Source: Psychrobacter sp. UBA5136
GTDB lineage: Bacteria; Pseudomonadota; Gammaproteobacteria; Pseudomonadales; Moraxellaceae
Direction: 5' to 3'
NCBI RefSeq assembly: GCF_002414005.1
Contig: NZ_DHYG01000001.1
Location: forward strand, 1 to 58,891
Length of the DNA: 58,891 nt
Positions 18,786 through 28,579 of the stretch are shown piece after piece (the stretch's first letter is position 1; every line of letters starts with the position of its first letter). The position numbers and the translations under genes are program-made. Below the pieces are notes generated by a model that did not search any database, was not told the DNA's origin, and saw only the letters and a list, made by a program, of their open reading frames with translations.

Positions 18786-20576
18786 ATGGTCACGGTAGTC
18801 GAAAACATAGATCTTAACAACATGGATCCTAAGATTAAGCCTGTTCCAGCGGTTATTACCGAGCTTGAGCAGAAGTATGCCGATAAGTTTGTCGTGCAGC
18901 ACACTGTTGATGAGATTCCAACGGTTTGGGTCGCGCGTGCTGATTTACTCGATATCCTTTTATACCTGCGTAAATTGCCCAAGCCTTACGTCATGCTATA
19001 TGACTTATCAGCGATAGATGAGCGTTTGCGCCAACATCGCCAAGGCTTGCCTGAGAGTGATTTCACGGTGTTTTATCATTTGATGTCGCTTGAGCGCAAT
19101 AGCGATGTGCGCATCAAGGTCGCGCTAAGCGAAGATGATCTAAATGTACCGAGCGCAACCAAAATTTGGCCAAATGCCAACTGGTACGAGCGCGAAGTGT
19201 GGGATATGTTCGGTGTTGTCTTTAGTGGCCATCCGCATTTAACCCGTATTTTATTGCCAAAATATTGGGAAGGTCATCCACTGCGTAAAGAATATCATGC
19301 GCGGGCGACCGAATTTACCCCGTATTTCTTAAATAACGCCAAACAACAATACGAGCAAGAAAACTTGCGTTTTATCCCTGAAGAGTGGGGTATGAAGCGC
19401 TCGGGCCGCGATGAAGACTTTATGTTCTTGAACATCGGCCCTAACCATCCATCGGCGCACGGTGCGTTCCGTTTGGTATTACAGCTTGACGGCGAAGAAG
19501 TCGTTGACTGTATCCCAGATATTGGCTATCACCACCGCGGCGCTGAAAAAATGGCCGAGCGGCAAACGTGGCACTCTTATATTCCTTATACCGACCGTAT
19601 TGACTATCTTGGCGGCGTGATGAATGAGCTGCCGTATGTCATGGCGGTTGAAAAACTTGCGGGAATTACGATTCCACCGCGCGCTGAAACCATCCGTGTG
19701 ATGATGAGTGAGTTTTTCCGTATTACCAACAACTTGCTATTCGTTGGTACCTTTATTCAGGATGCGGGCGGTATGACGCCGGTATTCTATATGTTTACCG
19801 ATCGCCAAAAAGCCTATGACGTCATCGAAGCGGTGACTGGTTATCGTATGCACCCAGCGTGGTTCCGTATCGGCGGTACGGCGCTTGATTTACCGCGCGG
19901 TTGGCAGCGTTTGGTGCGCGAGTTTTTAGACTGGATGCCAAAACGCTTGGATGAGTATGTCAAAGCGGCGTTGCAAAACAGCGTGTTAAAAGGCCGTACC
20001 CAAGGCGTTGCCCAGTACAATACCAAGCAAGCTCTGGCATGGGGCGTCACAGGCGCAGGTTTACGGGCAACAGGATTAGACTTTGATTTGCGTAAAGCGC
20101 GTCCTTATATGGGCTATGAGAATTACGACTTTGAAGTGCCGGTTGGCCATAATGGCGATGCTTATGACCGCTGTATGGTAAAAATCGAAGAGATGCGCCA
20201 ATCGTTACGCATCATCCGTCAATGTATGGATAATATGCCGCAAGGGCCTTATAAAGCGGATCATCCGCTTGCAGTACCACCGCCAAAAGACCGTACCTTA
20301 AACGATATCGAGACCTTGATTAACCACTTTATCTCCGTATCTTGGGGCCCTGTCATGCCAGCGGGTGAGTGTGCCACCATTATTGAGGCCACCAAAGGCT
20401 TAAACAGTTATTACATTACCTCGGATAAAGCGACGATGAGCTATCGCACCCGTATCCGTACGCCGACATTCCCGCATTTGCAGCAGATGCCATCCGTGAT
20501 TAATGGTTCACTGGTGTCCGATGCCATTATGTATTTGGCGTCGATTGATATTGTGATGGCCGATTGTGACCGCTAA
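18786..20576 (+). CDS. nuoCD: NADH-quinone oxidoreductase fused subunits C and D
   Basis: One polypeptide of 596 residues joins NuoC (about 1-190; 30-kDa subunit motif REVWDMFGVVF, then HPLRKEY) to NuoD (about 205-596; starts at FLNIGPNHPSAHG). NuoD forms the quinone site with NuoB. The fusion is the form found in Escherichia, Pseudomonas and Acinetobacter. GAAGGA precedes the ATG by about 11 nt. A 183-bp gap to nuoB has no terminator. Confidence 0.96.
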   Translation: MVTVVENIDLNNMDPKIKPVPAVITELEQKYADKFVVQHTVDEIPTVWVARADLLDILLYLRKLPKPYVMLYDLSAIDERLRQHRQGLPESDFTVFYHLMSLERNSDVRIKVALSEDDLNVPSATKIWPNANWYEREVWDMFGVVFSGHPHLTRILLPKYWEGHPLRKEYHARATEFTPYFLNNAKQQYEQENLRFIPEEWGMKRSGRDEDFMFLNIGPNHPSAHGAFRLVLQLDGEEVVDCIPDIGYHHRGAEKMAERQTWHSYIPYTDRIDYLGGVMNELPYVMAVEKLAGITIPPRAETIRVMMSEFFRITNNLLFVGTFIQDAGGMTPVFYMFTDRQKAYDVIEAVTGYRMHPAWFRIGGTALDLPRGWQRLVREFLDWMPKRLDEYVKAALQNSVLKGRTQGVAQYNTKQALAWGVTGAGLRATGLDFDLRKARPYMGYENYDFEVPVGHNGDAYDRCMVKIEEMRQSLRIIRQCMDNMPQGPYKADHPLAVPPPKDRTLNDIETLINHFISVSWGPVMPAGECATIIEATKGLNSYYITSDKATMSYRTRIRTPTFPHLQQMPSVINGSLVSDAIMYLASIDIVMADCDR

Positions 20577-20723
20577 AGGTCGGCGTTTATCGTCATTATC
20601 ATTTATAAATATTAAAAGTAAAACACGTTCACTAATAAGTTATCGCCAGACTGGCACACCAAAACGCTGTTTATGCGCTAAGCGCTATATAAACAGTGGG
20701 CTGAGTGAGGAAAGACGAAGATT

Positions 20724-21233
20724 ATGAGAATTGTTTCCGATAAAATGCCAAAAGTAGATGTGGCAAGTATTTTAACCGCGGAAGAAATTGCGGCTATCCA
20801 TGAGCATATGCATCATTATCCCCATCCACGGGCAGCGTCTTTAGATGCACTAAAAATCGTGCAAAAGCGTAACGGCTGGGTTGATGATGCACAACTGAAT
20901 GCCATCGCCAATATCCTAAATATTCCTGTGACCGACATGGATGGGGTGGCAACCTTTTTTAACCGTATTTATCGTCAGCCGGTTGGCCGTCATGTCATCC
21001 TTATTTGTGACTCGGTGGCTTGTTATCTAACGGGTTACGAAGCATTGGCGGCTGAATTAAAAGCGCAGCTGGGCATCGACTACGGTCAGACAACCCCTGA
21101 TAACCGCTTTACGCTATTGCCGATATGTTGTTTGGGTAACTGTGATAAAGGCCCTGCGGTATTGATTAATGAAGATACCTATGGCCCAGTGCAGCCCTCT
21201 GAGGTCGCCCAATTGTTGGAGCTATACGCATGA
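20724..21233 (+). CDS. nuoE: NADH-quinone oxidoreductase subunit E
   Basis: 24-kDa subunit of the NADH-dehydrogenase module with the [2Fe-2S] cluster N1a. Ligand motifs CDSVAC and CCLGNCDKGP are present in a thioredoxin-like fold. 169 residues. GAGGAA lies 11 nt upstream of the ATG; another in-frame ATG follows at codon 8. The last codons overlap nuoF by 4 nt (ATGA), indicating translational coupling. Confidence 0.95.
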   Translation: MRIVSDKMPKVDVASILTAEEIAAIHEHMHHYPHPRAASLDALKIVQKRNGWVDDAQLNAIANILNIPVTDMDGVATFFNRIYRQPVGRHVILICDSVACYLTGYEALAAELKAQLGIDYGQTTPDNRFTLLPICCLGNCDKGPAVLINEDTYGPVQPSEVAQLLELYA

Positions 21234-22654
21234 GTTTAACGATTTCTGAGCAGATTGCTCGTCGCGCTCAAGGCAAAGCGCCTAGCCAATTAAATGACCA
21301 GCGCATTCCTGTTTACGGCGATAAAGCGACTGCTACTAGCGAAACCAAACCTTTAACGTGGCGCTTGGCACATCACGATGCAGTCCTAGATTTAGCGACT
21401 TATGAATCATTACGCGGTTTTGAAGCGCTAAAAATGGCTTTAAACCAATCGCCAGCTGATACTTTAAATACTATTAAAGAAGCGGTGGTAAAAGGTCGCG
21501 GCGGTGCAGGTTTTCCAGCAGGTATTAAATGGTCGCTGATGGCGCCACCCGATGGCGGTCCGCGCTATCTTGTTTGTAATGCCGATGAGATGGAGCCGGG
21601 AACCTTTAAAGACCGTTTGCTCATGGAGCGTCTGCCGTTACAGCTTATCGAAGGTATGCTGATTTCTGCCTATGCGATTGGTGCAACGGCAGGCTATATC
21701 TTTATTCGCGGTGAATATATTTTAGCAGCAGAGCGTCTAACGGCGGCGCTTGAAGAATTGCGTGCCAATAACTTGGTCGGCGATAATATTTTAGGCTCAG
21801 ACTTTAGCTTTGATTTGCACGTCCATACCGGCGCTGGTCGTTATATTTGCGGTGAAGAAACCGCGCTGATTAACTCTCTAGAAGGTCGCCGCGCCAATCC
21901 GCGTACCAAACCGCCATTTCCACAAGTAGCAGGTGCGTGGGGCCGTCCAACGGTGGTCAATAACGTTGAGACTTTGCACAACGTTTCAGCGATTATTTTG
22001 CACGGTAGTAAATGGTATCAAGACTTACCAAAAGCAAAAGGCGTGGTCGAAACGCCGGGCACCAAATTATTTGGTTGTTCAGGACTGGTCAATGATCCCG
22101 GTTTATGGGAGCTACCATTTGGTTATACCGCGCGTGAAATTATCGAAGACTTTGCGGGCGGTATGCAGGAAGGTAAAAAGCTGAAAGCTTGGCTACCCGG
22201 CGGCGCCTCAACCGACTTTTTAACCGCTGAGCATTTAGATACGGTCGTTGATTTTGACACCATTCAAAAAGCCGGTAGCCGTATGGGTACGGGGCTAATC
22301 ATGGTCGTTGATGAAGAGCAAGACATGGTGCCACTGCTGCGCAACCTTGAGGTTTTCTTCCAACGTGAATCGTGCGGTTGGTGTACGCCGTGCCGCGATG
22401 GTTTGCCGTGGGGCGTTAAATTGCTCACCGCTATCAACGATGGTCAAGGTCAAATCGGTGACGTTGAGAAACTAGAAGGCTTAACCCGTGACTTATGGAT
22501 CGGCAAAACCTTTTGCGCGCATGCGCCGGGTGCGATGGAACCACTGATGAGTGCAATTAAATATTTCCGTCCTGAGTTTGATCAAAAAATTGCGCAGGCG
22601 GTTGGTGCAGATGTCATTGAGGCTGCAGCCCATCAACAGCCAGAAGTGAAATAA
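21230..22654 (+). CDS. nuoF: NADH-quinone oxidoreductase subunit F
   Basis: 51-kDa subunit that binds NADH and FMN and carries cluster N3. FMN loop GRGGAGFPAG from residue 89, NADH-site YLVCNADEMEPGTFKDR, and the [4Fe-4S] motif ESCGWCTPCRDG are all present. 474 residues, somewhat longer than E. coli NuoF (445), with the difference at the N-terminus. Overlaps nuoE by 4 nt and is followed by nuoG after 10 nt. Confidence 0.97.
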   Translation: MSLTISEQIARRAQGKAPSQLNDQRIPVYGDKATATSETKPLTWRLAHHDAVLDLATYESLRGFEALKMALNQSPADTLNTIKEAVVKGRGGAGFPAGIKWSLMAPPDGGPRYLVCNADEMEPGTFKDRLLMERLPLQLIEGMLISAYAIGATAGYIFIRGEYILAAERLTAALEELRANNLVGDNILGSDFSFDLHVHTGAGRYICGEETALINSLEGRRANPRTKPPFPQVAGAWGRPTVVNNVETLHNVSAIILHGSKWYQDLPKAKGVVETPGTKLFGCSGLVNDPGLWELPFGYTAREIIEDFAGGMQEGKKLKAWLPGGASTDFLTAEHLDTVVDFDTIQKAGSRMGTGLIMVVDEEQDMVPLLRNLEVFFQRESCGWCTPCRDGLPWGVKLLTAINDGQGQIGDVEKLEGLTRDLWIGKTFCAHAPGAMEPLMSAIKYFRPEFDQKIAQAVGADVIEAAAHQQPEVK

Positions 22655-22664
22655 GGAGAGCGGC

Positions 22665-25600
22665 ATGGCAGTCATACATATTGATGGAACCACTGTCGAA
22701 GTAGATAGCAGCGACAACTTGCTCCAAGCTTGTTTGTCACTCGGCATTGATGTGCCGTATTTTTGTTATCACCCAGCCTTAGGTTCAGTCGGCTCTTGCC
22801 GTCAGTGCGCGGTTAAGCAGTATCAAAATAAAGAAGATATGGAAGCGGGCCGTGGTCGCTTGGTGATGTCTTGTATGGTCGCTCCGGGCGACGATATGTA
22901 CATTTCAGTGACCGACGATGAAGCCAAAGCGTTTCGTAAATCGATGGTTGAGCTATTGATGGTTAACCATCCACACGACTGTCCAACCTGTGAAGAGGGC
23001 GGACATTGTCATTTGCAAGACATGACCTATATGTCAGGTCATAGCCGTCGTCGCTATCGCTTTACCAAGCGTACCCATCATAACCAAGACCTTGGACCGT
23101 TTATCGCTCATGAAATGAACCGCTGTATCGCTTGTTATCGCTGCGTGCGTTTTTATAAAGACTACGCAGGCGGCGAAGATTTGGGCGTTTATGGCTCAAA
23201 CGAGCGCGTTTATTTTGGTCGTGATAAAGACGGTCAGTTCGAAAGTGAATTTTCAGGCAACTTAACCGAAGTGTGCCCAACGGGCGTATTTACCGATAAG
23301 ACCCACTCTGAGCGCTACAACCGTAAATGGGATATGCAGTACGCGCCAAGCATCTGTCATGGCTGCTCGGCTGGTTGTAACATCTCAGCGGGTGAGCGTT
23401 ATGGCGAATTGCGCCGTATCGAAAACCGCTATAACGGTGAAGTAAACCGTTACTTCTTATGTGATAGAGGCCGCTTTGGTTATGGTTACGTCAACCGCGC
23501 AGACCGTCCAACGCAAGCGCTTGAGCGTATCAATGACAAGCATGTCAAAATCAATATCGACTATGCCCTTGACGAAACCATCAAGCGTATCAAAGATAAA
23601 AAAGTCATCGGTATTGGCTCACCGCGCGCGAGCCTTGAAACCAACTTTGCGCTAAAAAACATGGTTGGCTTTGAGAATTTCTCAACGGGTTTAAACCATC
23701 AGCAGCAAACACTGGTCAATAAATGTATTGAAGTGTTAAGCACCGAGGGTATTTACAATCCTGGTATGGCTGATATTGAAAGCCACGATGCGGTGTTGGT
23801 ATTGGGTGAAGATATTACCCAGACTTCATCACGTGTGGCGCTATCGATTCGTCAAGCAGCAAAAAATGAAGCCATTAAAATGGCAGCAGCGACCAAAACC
23901 CAGTCGTGGTTGGCAGAGCCAGTTAAACGCATTGGTCAAGGCGTACAAAGCCCGGTATATGTCATCGATGTTATCCAAACCAAACTTGAGGATATCAGTA
24001 AGGTCAGCGTTGTGGCAACGCCTGAAGATATCATCAAACTTGGCTTTAAAGTTGCGGATGAGATTGCGAATTTTGCTGACGATTTGGCAAAAATAGCAGA
24101 AACAAACTCAGACAGTGATGTGGATACTCATATTGACGCTATGCAAGCTTTAGCTCAGCAAATCGCTTATGACTTAATCCAAGCTGATAAGCCGCTGATT
24201 GTTTCGGGTACGAGCTTATCATCGACTGCACTGATAGAAGCAGCGGCGCAAATCACCCAAGCATTAAGCCAAAAACGGGCGGCGATTAAAGCCACTGAGC
24301 AGCAGCAGGTCGAGGCACATAATGCTAAGGTCGAAGCTGCCGAAGCGCAAGCAGCAACGGCGCAGCAAAGCGAAGACAAAGACTTGTCTGCTAAGCCGAA
24401 CAAACCGGAAACCGGCGTTGATACAGAAGCGCAAGACGATGTCGAGCGCGAGCCTGCAACCAAGCCTGAGCTAAAAGAGGTGAATAAAAACTATCACGCT
24501 CAAGCCGGTATTTACTTAGCCGTTCCTGATGCCAATAGTGTTGGCGTTTGTATGCTGGGCGGTCAATCGGTTGAAGAGTTATTAGCAACTGATTTTGATG
24601 TGGTTATTGTTGCTGAAAACCAGTTAACGGATGCCATTGATGCGCATAATTTAACCCAGCTATTGGCCGATAAAACCGTTATTGCCCTCGATCATCAGCT
24701 GCTTGATTGGCATAAAGATGTCGATATCGTCTTGCCAGCCGCAAGCTTTGCTGAAGCGGATGGTACGCTCATCTCTGCTGAAGGTCGCGCGCAGCGCTTC
24801 TTCCAAGTTTATGATAATAATTATTATCATCCAATGAGTAGTATTAAAGAAGGCTGGCGCTGGTTACATGCGGTGCATAGCAGCTTAGAAGGCCGTGATG
24901 TCGATTGGACCTTGCTTGATGATGTCATCAATGCGCTAATCACCACCCATCCTAAACTTGCTGGTATTAAAGATGCTGCTCCTGACGCCGATTACCGTAT
25001 GAACGGTCTTAAAATTGCCCGTCAGCCGCGCCGTTATTCAGGTCGCACCTCGATGCGTGCGCCAATATCGGTGCATGAGCCGATGCAGCCAAAAGATTTG
25101 GATACCGGTTTAACCTTCTCGATGGAAGGCTATAGCGGTAAACAAACCCCAAGCTCTATGATTCCCTTTGCTCGCGCTGCTGGTTGGAACTCACCGCAGG
25201 CGTGGAATAAATACCAAGATAAAGTTGGTGGTAGCCTTAGAAATGGTGATCCAGGCGTGCGTCTGTTTGATCAATTAGAGCGCCTAGCCAAGCGTCAATA
25301 TGTCGCACCAGAATTTAATTCGGTAACGACGACAGATATGCAACAAGGTCAAGCAAAACTGGTGCCTGTGTATAATCTTTATGCCAGCTCTATGATGGCA
25401 TCACGTAGTCCAGTGGTTGCTGGGCAGTTGCCAGTAGCAGCATGGCGCGTCGGTATCGACGATGCCAAAGCATGGGGTCTTGCAGCGGGTGATTATCTGG
25501 CGATTGAGATTGATAAACAGCAAATTACCTTACCCGTTGAGCTCGTTGGTTACTTAGCAGAAGGCTGTATTGGCTATCCGGTTGGGCAGGTGAGTATCAT

Positions 25601-25748
25601 TCACCCGTCCATGCCAGCGTCAGTACGCAAAGTTGATGCGCCAGTGACGATGATGGGCAGTATGGCAACGGATAATACGTTAACCGCCAATACCAATAAC
25701 CGCGCCGCGCCAGTAAGCAGTGCGCCGACCACCACACAGGAGGTGTAA
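22665..25748 (+). CDS. nuoG: NADH-quinone oxidoreductase subunit G
   Basis: Large peripheral subunit that relays electrons between N3 and N2. N-terminal ferredoxin domain with [2Fe-2S] ligands C34, C45, C48 and C70, a HxCxxC type cluster in HDCPTCEEGGHC, a 4Fe motif RCIACYRC, and CHGCSAGC at the start of the molybdopterin-like domain. At 1027 residues it is more than 100 longer than E. coli NuoG. Part of this is a charged, Ala/Glu/Lys-rich insert at about residues 540-605 that looks like an exposed linker. An AAGGAG site lies 8 nt before the ATG. Confidence 0.96.
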   Translation: MAVIHIDGTTVEVDSSDNLLQACLSLGIDVPYFCYHPALGSVGSCRQCAVKQYQNKEDMEAGRGRLVMSCMVAPGDDMYISVTDDEAKAFRKSMVELLMVNHPHDCPTCEEGGHCHLQDMTYMSGHSRRRYRFTKRTHHNQDLGPFIAHEMNRCIACYRCVRFYKDYAGGEDLGVYGSNERVYFGRDKDGQFESEFSGNLTEVCPTGVFTDKTHSERYNRKWDMQYAPSICHGCSAGCNISAGERYGELRRIENRYNGEVNRYFLCDRGRFGYGYVNRADRPTQALERINDKHVKINIDYALDETIKRIKDKKVIGIGSPRASLETNFALKNMVGFENFSTGLNHQQQTLVNKCIEVLSTEGIYNPGMADIESHDAVLVLGEDITQTSSRVALSIRQAAKNEAIKMAAATKTQSWLAEPVKRIGQGVQSPVYVIDVIQTKLEDISKVSVVATPEDIIKLGFKVADEIANFADDLAKIAETNSDSDVDTHIDAMQALAQQIAYDLIQADKPLIVSGTSLSSTALIEAAAQITQALSQKRAAIKATEQQQVEAHNAKVEAAEAQAATAQQSEDKDLSAKPNKPETGVDTEAQDDVEREPATKPELKEVNKNYHAQAGIYLAVPDANSVGVCMLGGQSVEELLATDFDVVIVAENQLTDAIDAHNLTQLLADKTVIALDHQLLDWHKDVDIVLPAASFAEADGTLISAEGRAQRFFQVYDNNYYHPMSSIKEGWRWLHAVHSSLEGRDVDWTLLDDVINALITTHPKLAGIKDAAPDADYRMNGLKIARQPRRYSGRTSMRAPISVHEPMQPKDLDTGLTFSMEGYSGKQTPSSMIPFARAAGWNSPQAWNKYQDKVGGSLRNGDPGVRLFDQLERLAKRQYVAPEFNSVTTTDMQQGQAKLVPVYNLYASSMMASRSPVVAGQLPVAAWRVGIDDAKAWGLAAGDYLAIEIDKQQITLPVELVGYLAEGCIGYPVGQVSIIHPSMPASVRKVDAPVTMMGSMATDNTLTANTNNRAAPVSSAPTTTQEV
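25738..25743 (+). promoter_or_regulatory. Ribosome binding site that fixes the TTG start of nuoH
   Basis: AGGAGG, a perfect Shine-Dalgarno, lies 6 nt before TTG at 25750 and overlaps the last codons of nuoG. The frame is open to an ATG at 25720, but that start would be upstream of this site and would overlap nuoG by 29 nt. Confidence 0.8.
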
Positions 25749-25749
25749 T

Positions 25750-26793
25750 TTGCAAGTTACCCGTATTATCCCTGATGTGCCAAGCTTTTTGGCTGGTATG
25801 ATGACCTTTGATACTTGGTCGATACTATTTATGGTCGTGCAAGCGCTGGTTATCTTTTTAGTGGTCGTTATTGTGGCAGCGTTGATGATTGTTTATGAGC
25901 GCCGGATGTTAGCGTTGTGGCAAGACCGTTACGGTCCCAACCGTGTCGGTCCGTTTGGCTCGCTACAGCTGGTTGCCGATATGCTCAAAATCTTCTTTAA
26001 AGAAGATTGGACGCCAAACTTTACCGATAAGTTTATGTTTACCTTGGCGCCTGCGGTTGCCATGTTTACCGCCTTGGCATCTTTTGCCATCATTCCTATC
26101 TCACCAACCCTTGGGGTTGCTGATTGGGATATCGGTATTTTGTTCTTCTTTGCCATGGCAGGTATTGCAGTTTATGCGGTGATGTTTGGTGGTTGGGCTT
26201 CTGCCAATAAATTCTCTTTGCTCGGCGGCCTACGTTCCGCAGCGCAAACCATCAGTTATGAAGTGTTTTTAGGTTTATCATTGATGGGCGTTGTGGCGCT
26301 AACAGGTTCATTTAACCTACGTGAAATCGTTGAGTCGCAAATTGATGGTTGGTATATCATTCCGCAATTTTTTGGCTTTTTAACCTTTGTCGTTGCCGGT
26401 GTTGCTGTCACCCATAGACATCCATTTGATCAACCAGAAGCCGAGCAAGAGCTTGCTGAAGGTTATCATGTCGAATATTCGGGCATGAAATTTGGTATGT
26501 TTTTTATTGGGGAATATGTCAACGTCGTGCTGATTTCTGCACTGATGACCTGCCTGTTTTTTGGCGGCTGGCTTGCACCGTTTAACTTAGATATTCCTTT
26601 TGTTCCACCAGCTTTTTGGTTCATGATTAAAACGCTATTTTTTATGACCATGTTTATTTTGGCTCGAGGCTCACTCATACGTCCGCGCTATGATCAGGTA
26701 ATGAACTTTGGTTGGAAAATCTGCCTGCCGGTAACCTTGATTAATTTATTGGTGACTGCTGCGGTGATTTTGATTTTTTCCCCAACGTTATAG
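25750..26793 (+). CDS. nuoH: NADH-quinone oxidoreductase subunit H
   Basis: Membrane subunit (ND1) that forms the quinone tunnel with NuoB and NuoD. Eight or nine membrane helices; signatures YERRMLALWQDRYGPNRVGP and AEQELAEGYHVEYSG are intact. The start is TTG at 25750, set by a perfect AGGAGG site, which gives 347 residues against 325 in E. coli. Begins 1 nt after the nuoG stop, so translation is coupled. Confidence 0.95.
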   Translation: MQVTRIIPDVPSFLAGMMTFDTWSILFMVVQALVIFLVVVIVAALMIVYERRMLALWQDRYGPNRVGPFGSLQLVADMLKIFFKEDWTPNFTDKFMFTLAPAVAMFTALASFAIIPISPTLGVADWDIGILFFFAMAGIAVYAVMFGGWASANKFSLLGGLRSAAQTISYEVFLGLSLMGVVALTGSFNLREIVESQIDGWYIIPQFFGFLTFVVAGVAVTHRHPFDQPEAEQELAEGYHVEYSGMKFGMFFIGEYVNVVLISALMTCLFFGGWLAPFNLDIPFVPPAFWFMIKTLFFMTMFILARGSLIRPRYDQVMNFGWKICLPVTLINLLVTAAVILIFSPTL

Positions 26794-26861
26794 TCATTAC
26801 TAGTAGCCATCACTAGCCATCACTGATGAACTAGGGTAAAGCTGATAAGGATAATAATCCC

Positions 26862-27410
26862 ATGTTTACTACTATAAAAAAGACCGTCATTGGTATGTTT
26901 ACCATTGTCCGCAGTATGTGGATGGTCAATAGTCATGCAATCAGGCCGCGCGACACCATTCTTTATCCAGAAGAGCCGGTGCCAGTACCGCCGCGTTTTC
27001 GTGGTCGTATTGTGTTGACGCGCGACCCTGATGGTGATGAGCGCTGCGTTGCTTGTAACTTATGCGCCGTGGCCTGCCCAGTTGCCTGTATTTCTTTGCA
27101 AAAAGCAGAGCGTGAAGATGGCCGCTGGTATCCAGAGTTTTTCCGCATCAACTTTTCACGTTGTATTTTTTGCGGTTTGTGTGAAGAAGCTTGTCCGACG
27201 ACGGCGATTCAGATGACGCCTGACTTTGAGATGGGTGAATATGTCCGTCAAAACTTGGTCTATGAAAAAGAGCATTTGCTCATCTCTGGCCCTGGTAAAT
27301 ATCCCGATTATAACTATTATCGCGTGACGGGAATGGCGGTAGCAGATAAACCAAAAGGCGCGGCGCAAAACGAAGCGGCACCGATTGATCTAAGGAGCTT
27401 GCTACCATGA
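26862..27410 (+). CDS. nuoI: NADH-quinone oxidoreductase subunit I
   Basis: Ferredoxin-like subunit with clusters N6a and N6b between NuoG and NuoB. Two [4Fe-4S] motifs, CVACNLCAVACP and CIFCGLCEEACP, separated by about 40 residues. 182 residues. AAGGA lies 10 nt upstream of the ATG. Overlaps nuoJ by 4 nt. Confidence 0.97.
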   Translation: MFTTIKKTVIGMFTIVRSMWMVNSHAIRPRDTILYPEEPVPVPPRFRGRIVLTRDPDGDERCVACNLCAVACPVACISLQKAEREDGRWYPEFFRINFSRCIFCGLCEEACPTTAIQMTPDFEMGEYVRQNLVYEKEHLLISGPGKYPDYNYYRVTGMAVADKPKGAAQNEAAPIDLRSLLP

Positions 27411-28168
27411 TGAATATCTTAAATAGTCCTGAATTGGCAGGGTTTTATGCGCTGGCAGCAGTGGCAATATTTGCCAGCTTACGCGTGGTGACGCTCGCCA
27501 ATCCAGTGCACGCTATTTTATCGATGATTGTGTCGTTATTGGCCATCTCAGGTATTTTCTTTGTGTTAGGTGCGCCATTTGCTGGGGCGCTCGAAATTGT
27601 CGTTTATGCTGGCGCCATTATGGTGCTGTTTGTCTTCGTCATTATGATGCTAAACCTTGGCATGAGTAATGATGAGCGTGAAGAGCGCTGGCTTGATGCT
27701 GGCACTTGGGCGATACCGACGGGGTTAACGATTATCATCGCGGTTGTGCTGTATGCGTTGATAGGTCTTAACCATACGGATACGGCGATGATTGGTGGTA
27801 CGACGATCTCAGCTAAAGCGGTCGGTACGGTGTTATTTACCAAATACGTTATGTTGGTCGAAGTGGCAGCATTGCTATTATTAGCTGCGTTGGTTGCCGC
27901 TTATCATTTGGGAAAAGAGTCTAGCAATGATGAGGTTGTCAGTCATATCAGTCAAAGTGACGATAGCCAAACGCTTCATCCAAATGTAGCCAATATCAAA
28001 TCATACGATAACAATATGCGTCAAGATAGCTCGTATATAGATGGCACCCTTACAGAGGGTGATGCGTTAAGGCTTGCTGAAGAATACGAGTATAAAGATG
28101 TCGACCCGCTTAACTATGTAGGTAAGCAGGTAGGCATACAACGAGTCACGCGCAAGGAGTCAGACTGA
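27407..28168 (+). CDS. nuoJ: NADH-quinone oxidoreductase subunit J, with long tail
   Basis: Membrane subunit (ND6) with five helices in residues 12-170; the conserved EIVVYAGAIMVLFVFVIMML helix is intact. After residue 170 there is an 80-residue hydrophilic, Asp/Ser-rich tail; E. coli NuoJ ends at 184. Overlaps nuoI by 4 nt and nuoK by 1 nt. Confidence 0.94.
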   Translation: MMNILNSPELAGFYALAAVAIFASLRVVTLANPVHAILSMIVSLLAISGIFFVLGAPFAGALEIVVYAGAIMVLFVFVIMMLNLGMSNDEREERWLDAGTWAIPTGLTIIIAVVLYALIGLNHTDTAMIGGTTISAKAVGTVLFTKYVMLVEVAALLLLAALVAAYHLGKESSNDEVVSHISQSDDSQTLHPNVANIKSYDNNMRQDSSYIDGTLTEGDALRLAEEYEYKDVDPLNYVGKQVGIQRVTRKESD

Positions 28169-28575
28169 TGGTACTAGCAGCAAGCGTGGCACAAGAGGTT
28201 GCAAATGTGCCGTTTGCCCACGAGGTAGCAGGCTTTGTACAGCCAGTTGCTGAGGCGCAAAATGTACTGGGTATGATACCCATAAGTCATGGTCTAATTT
28301 TGGCCGGTATCTTATTTGCGATTGGTCTATGCGGGGTCATGGTACGGCGTAATTTCTTATTTATGCTGATGAGCCTTGAGATCATGATGAATGCCGCGGC
28401 TTTGGCATTTGTGGTGGCAGGTAGCCGCTGGGTCGATCCAGATGGACAGATTATGTTTATCTTTATTTTGACCCTAGCAGCGGCAGAGGCGGCCATTGGT
28501 TTGGCAATATTATTGCGGTTTTATCATCAGCGTGGGCATCTCGATGTCGATAGCGCCAATGAGATGAAAGGATGA
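28168..28575 (+). CDS. nuoK: NADH-quinone oxidoreductase subunit K, with N-terminal extension
   Basis: Small membrane subunit (ND4L) with three helices. The region from residue 36 on (MIPISHGLIL, then SLEIMMNAAALAFVVAGS) aligns with the whole of E. coli NuoK (100 residues). The first 35 residues are extra. The AAGGAG at 28154-28159 is 8 nt before the ATG at 28168 and there is no site before codon 36, so the extension appears to be translated. Overlaps nuoJ by 1 nt. Confidence 0.93.
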   Translation: MVLAASVAQEVANVPFAHEVAGFVQPVAEAQNVLGMIPISHGLILAGILFAIGLCGVMVRRNFLFMLMSLEIMMNAAALAFVVAGSRWVDPDGQIMFIFILTLAAAEAAIGLAILLRFYHQRGHLDVDSANEMKG

Positions 28576-28579
28576 TGTC

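Noticed and set aside
25720..25749. ATG start of nuoH at 25720
   Set aside because: Overlaps nuoG by 29 nt and lies before the perfect AGGAGG; the TTG at 25750 is properly spaced.
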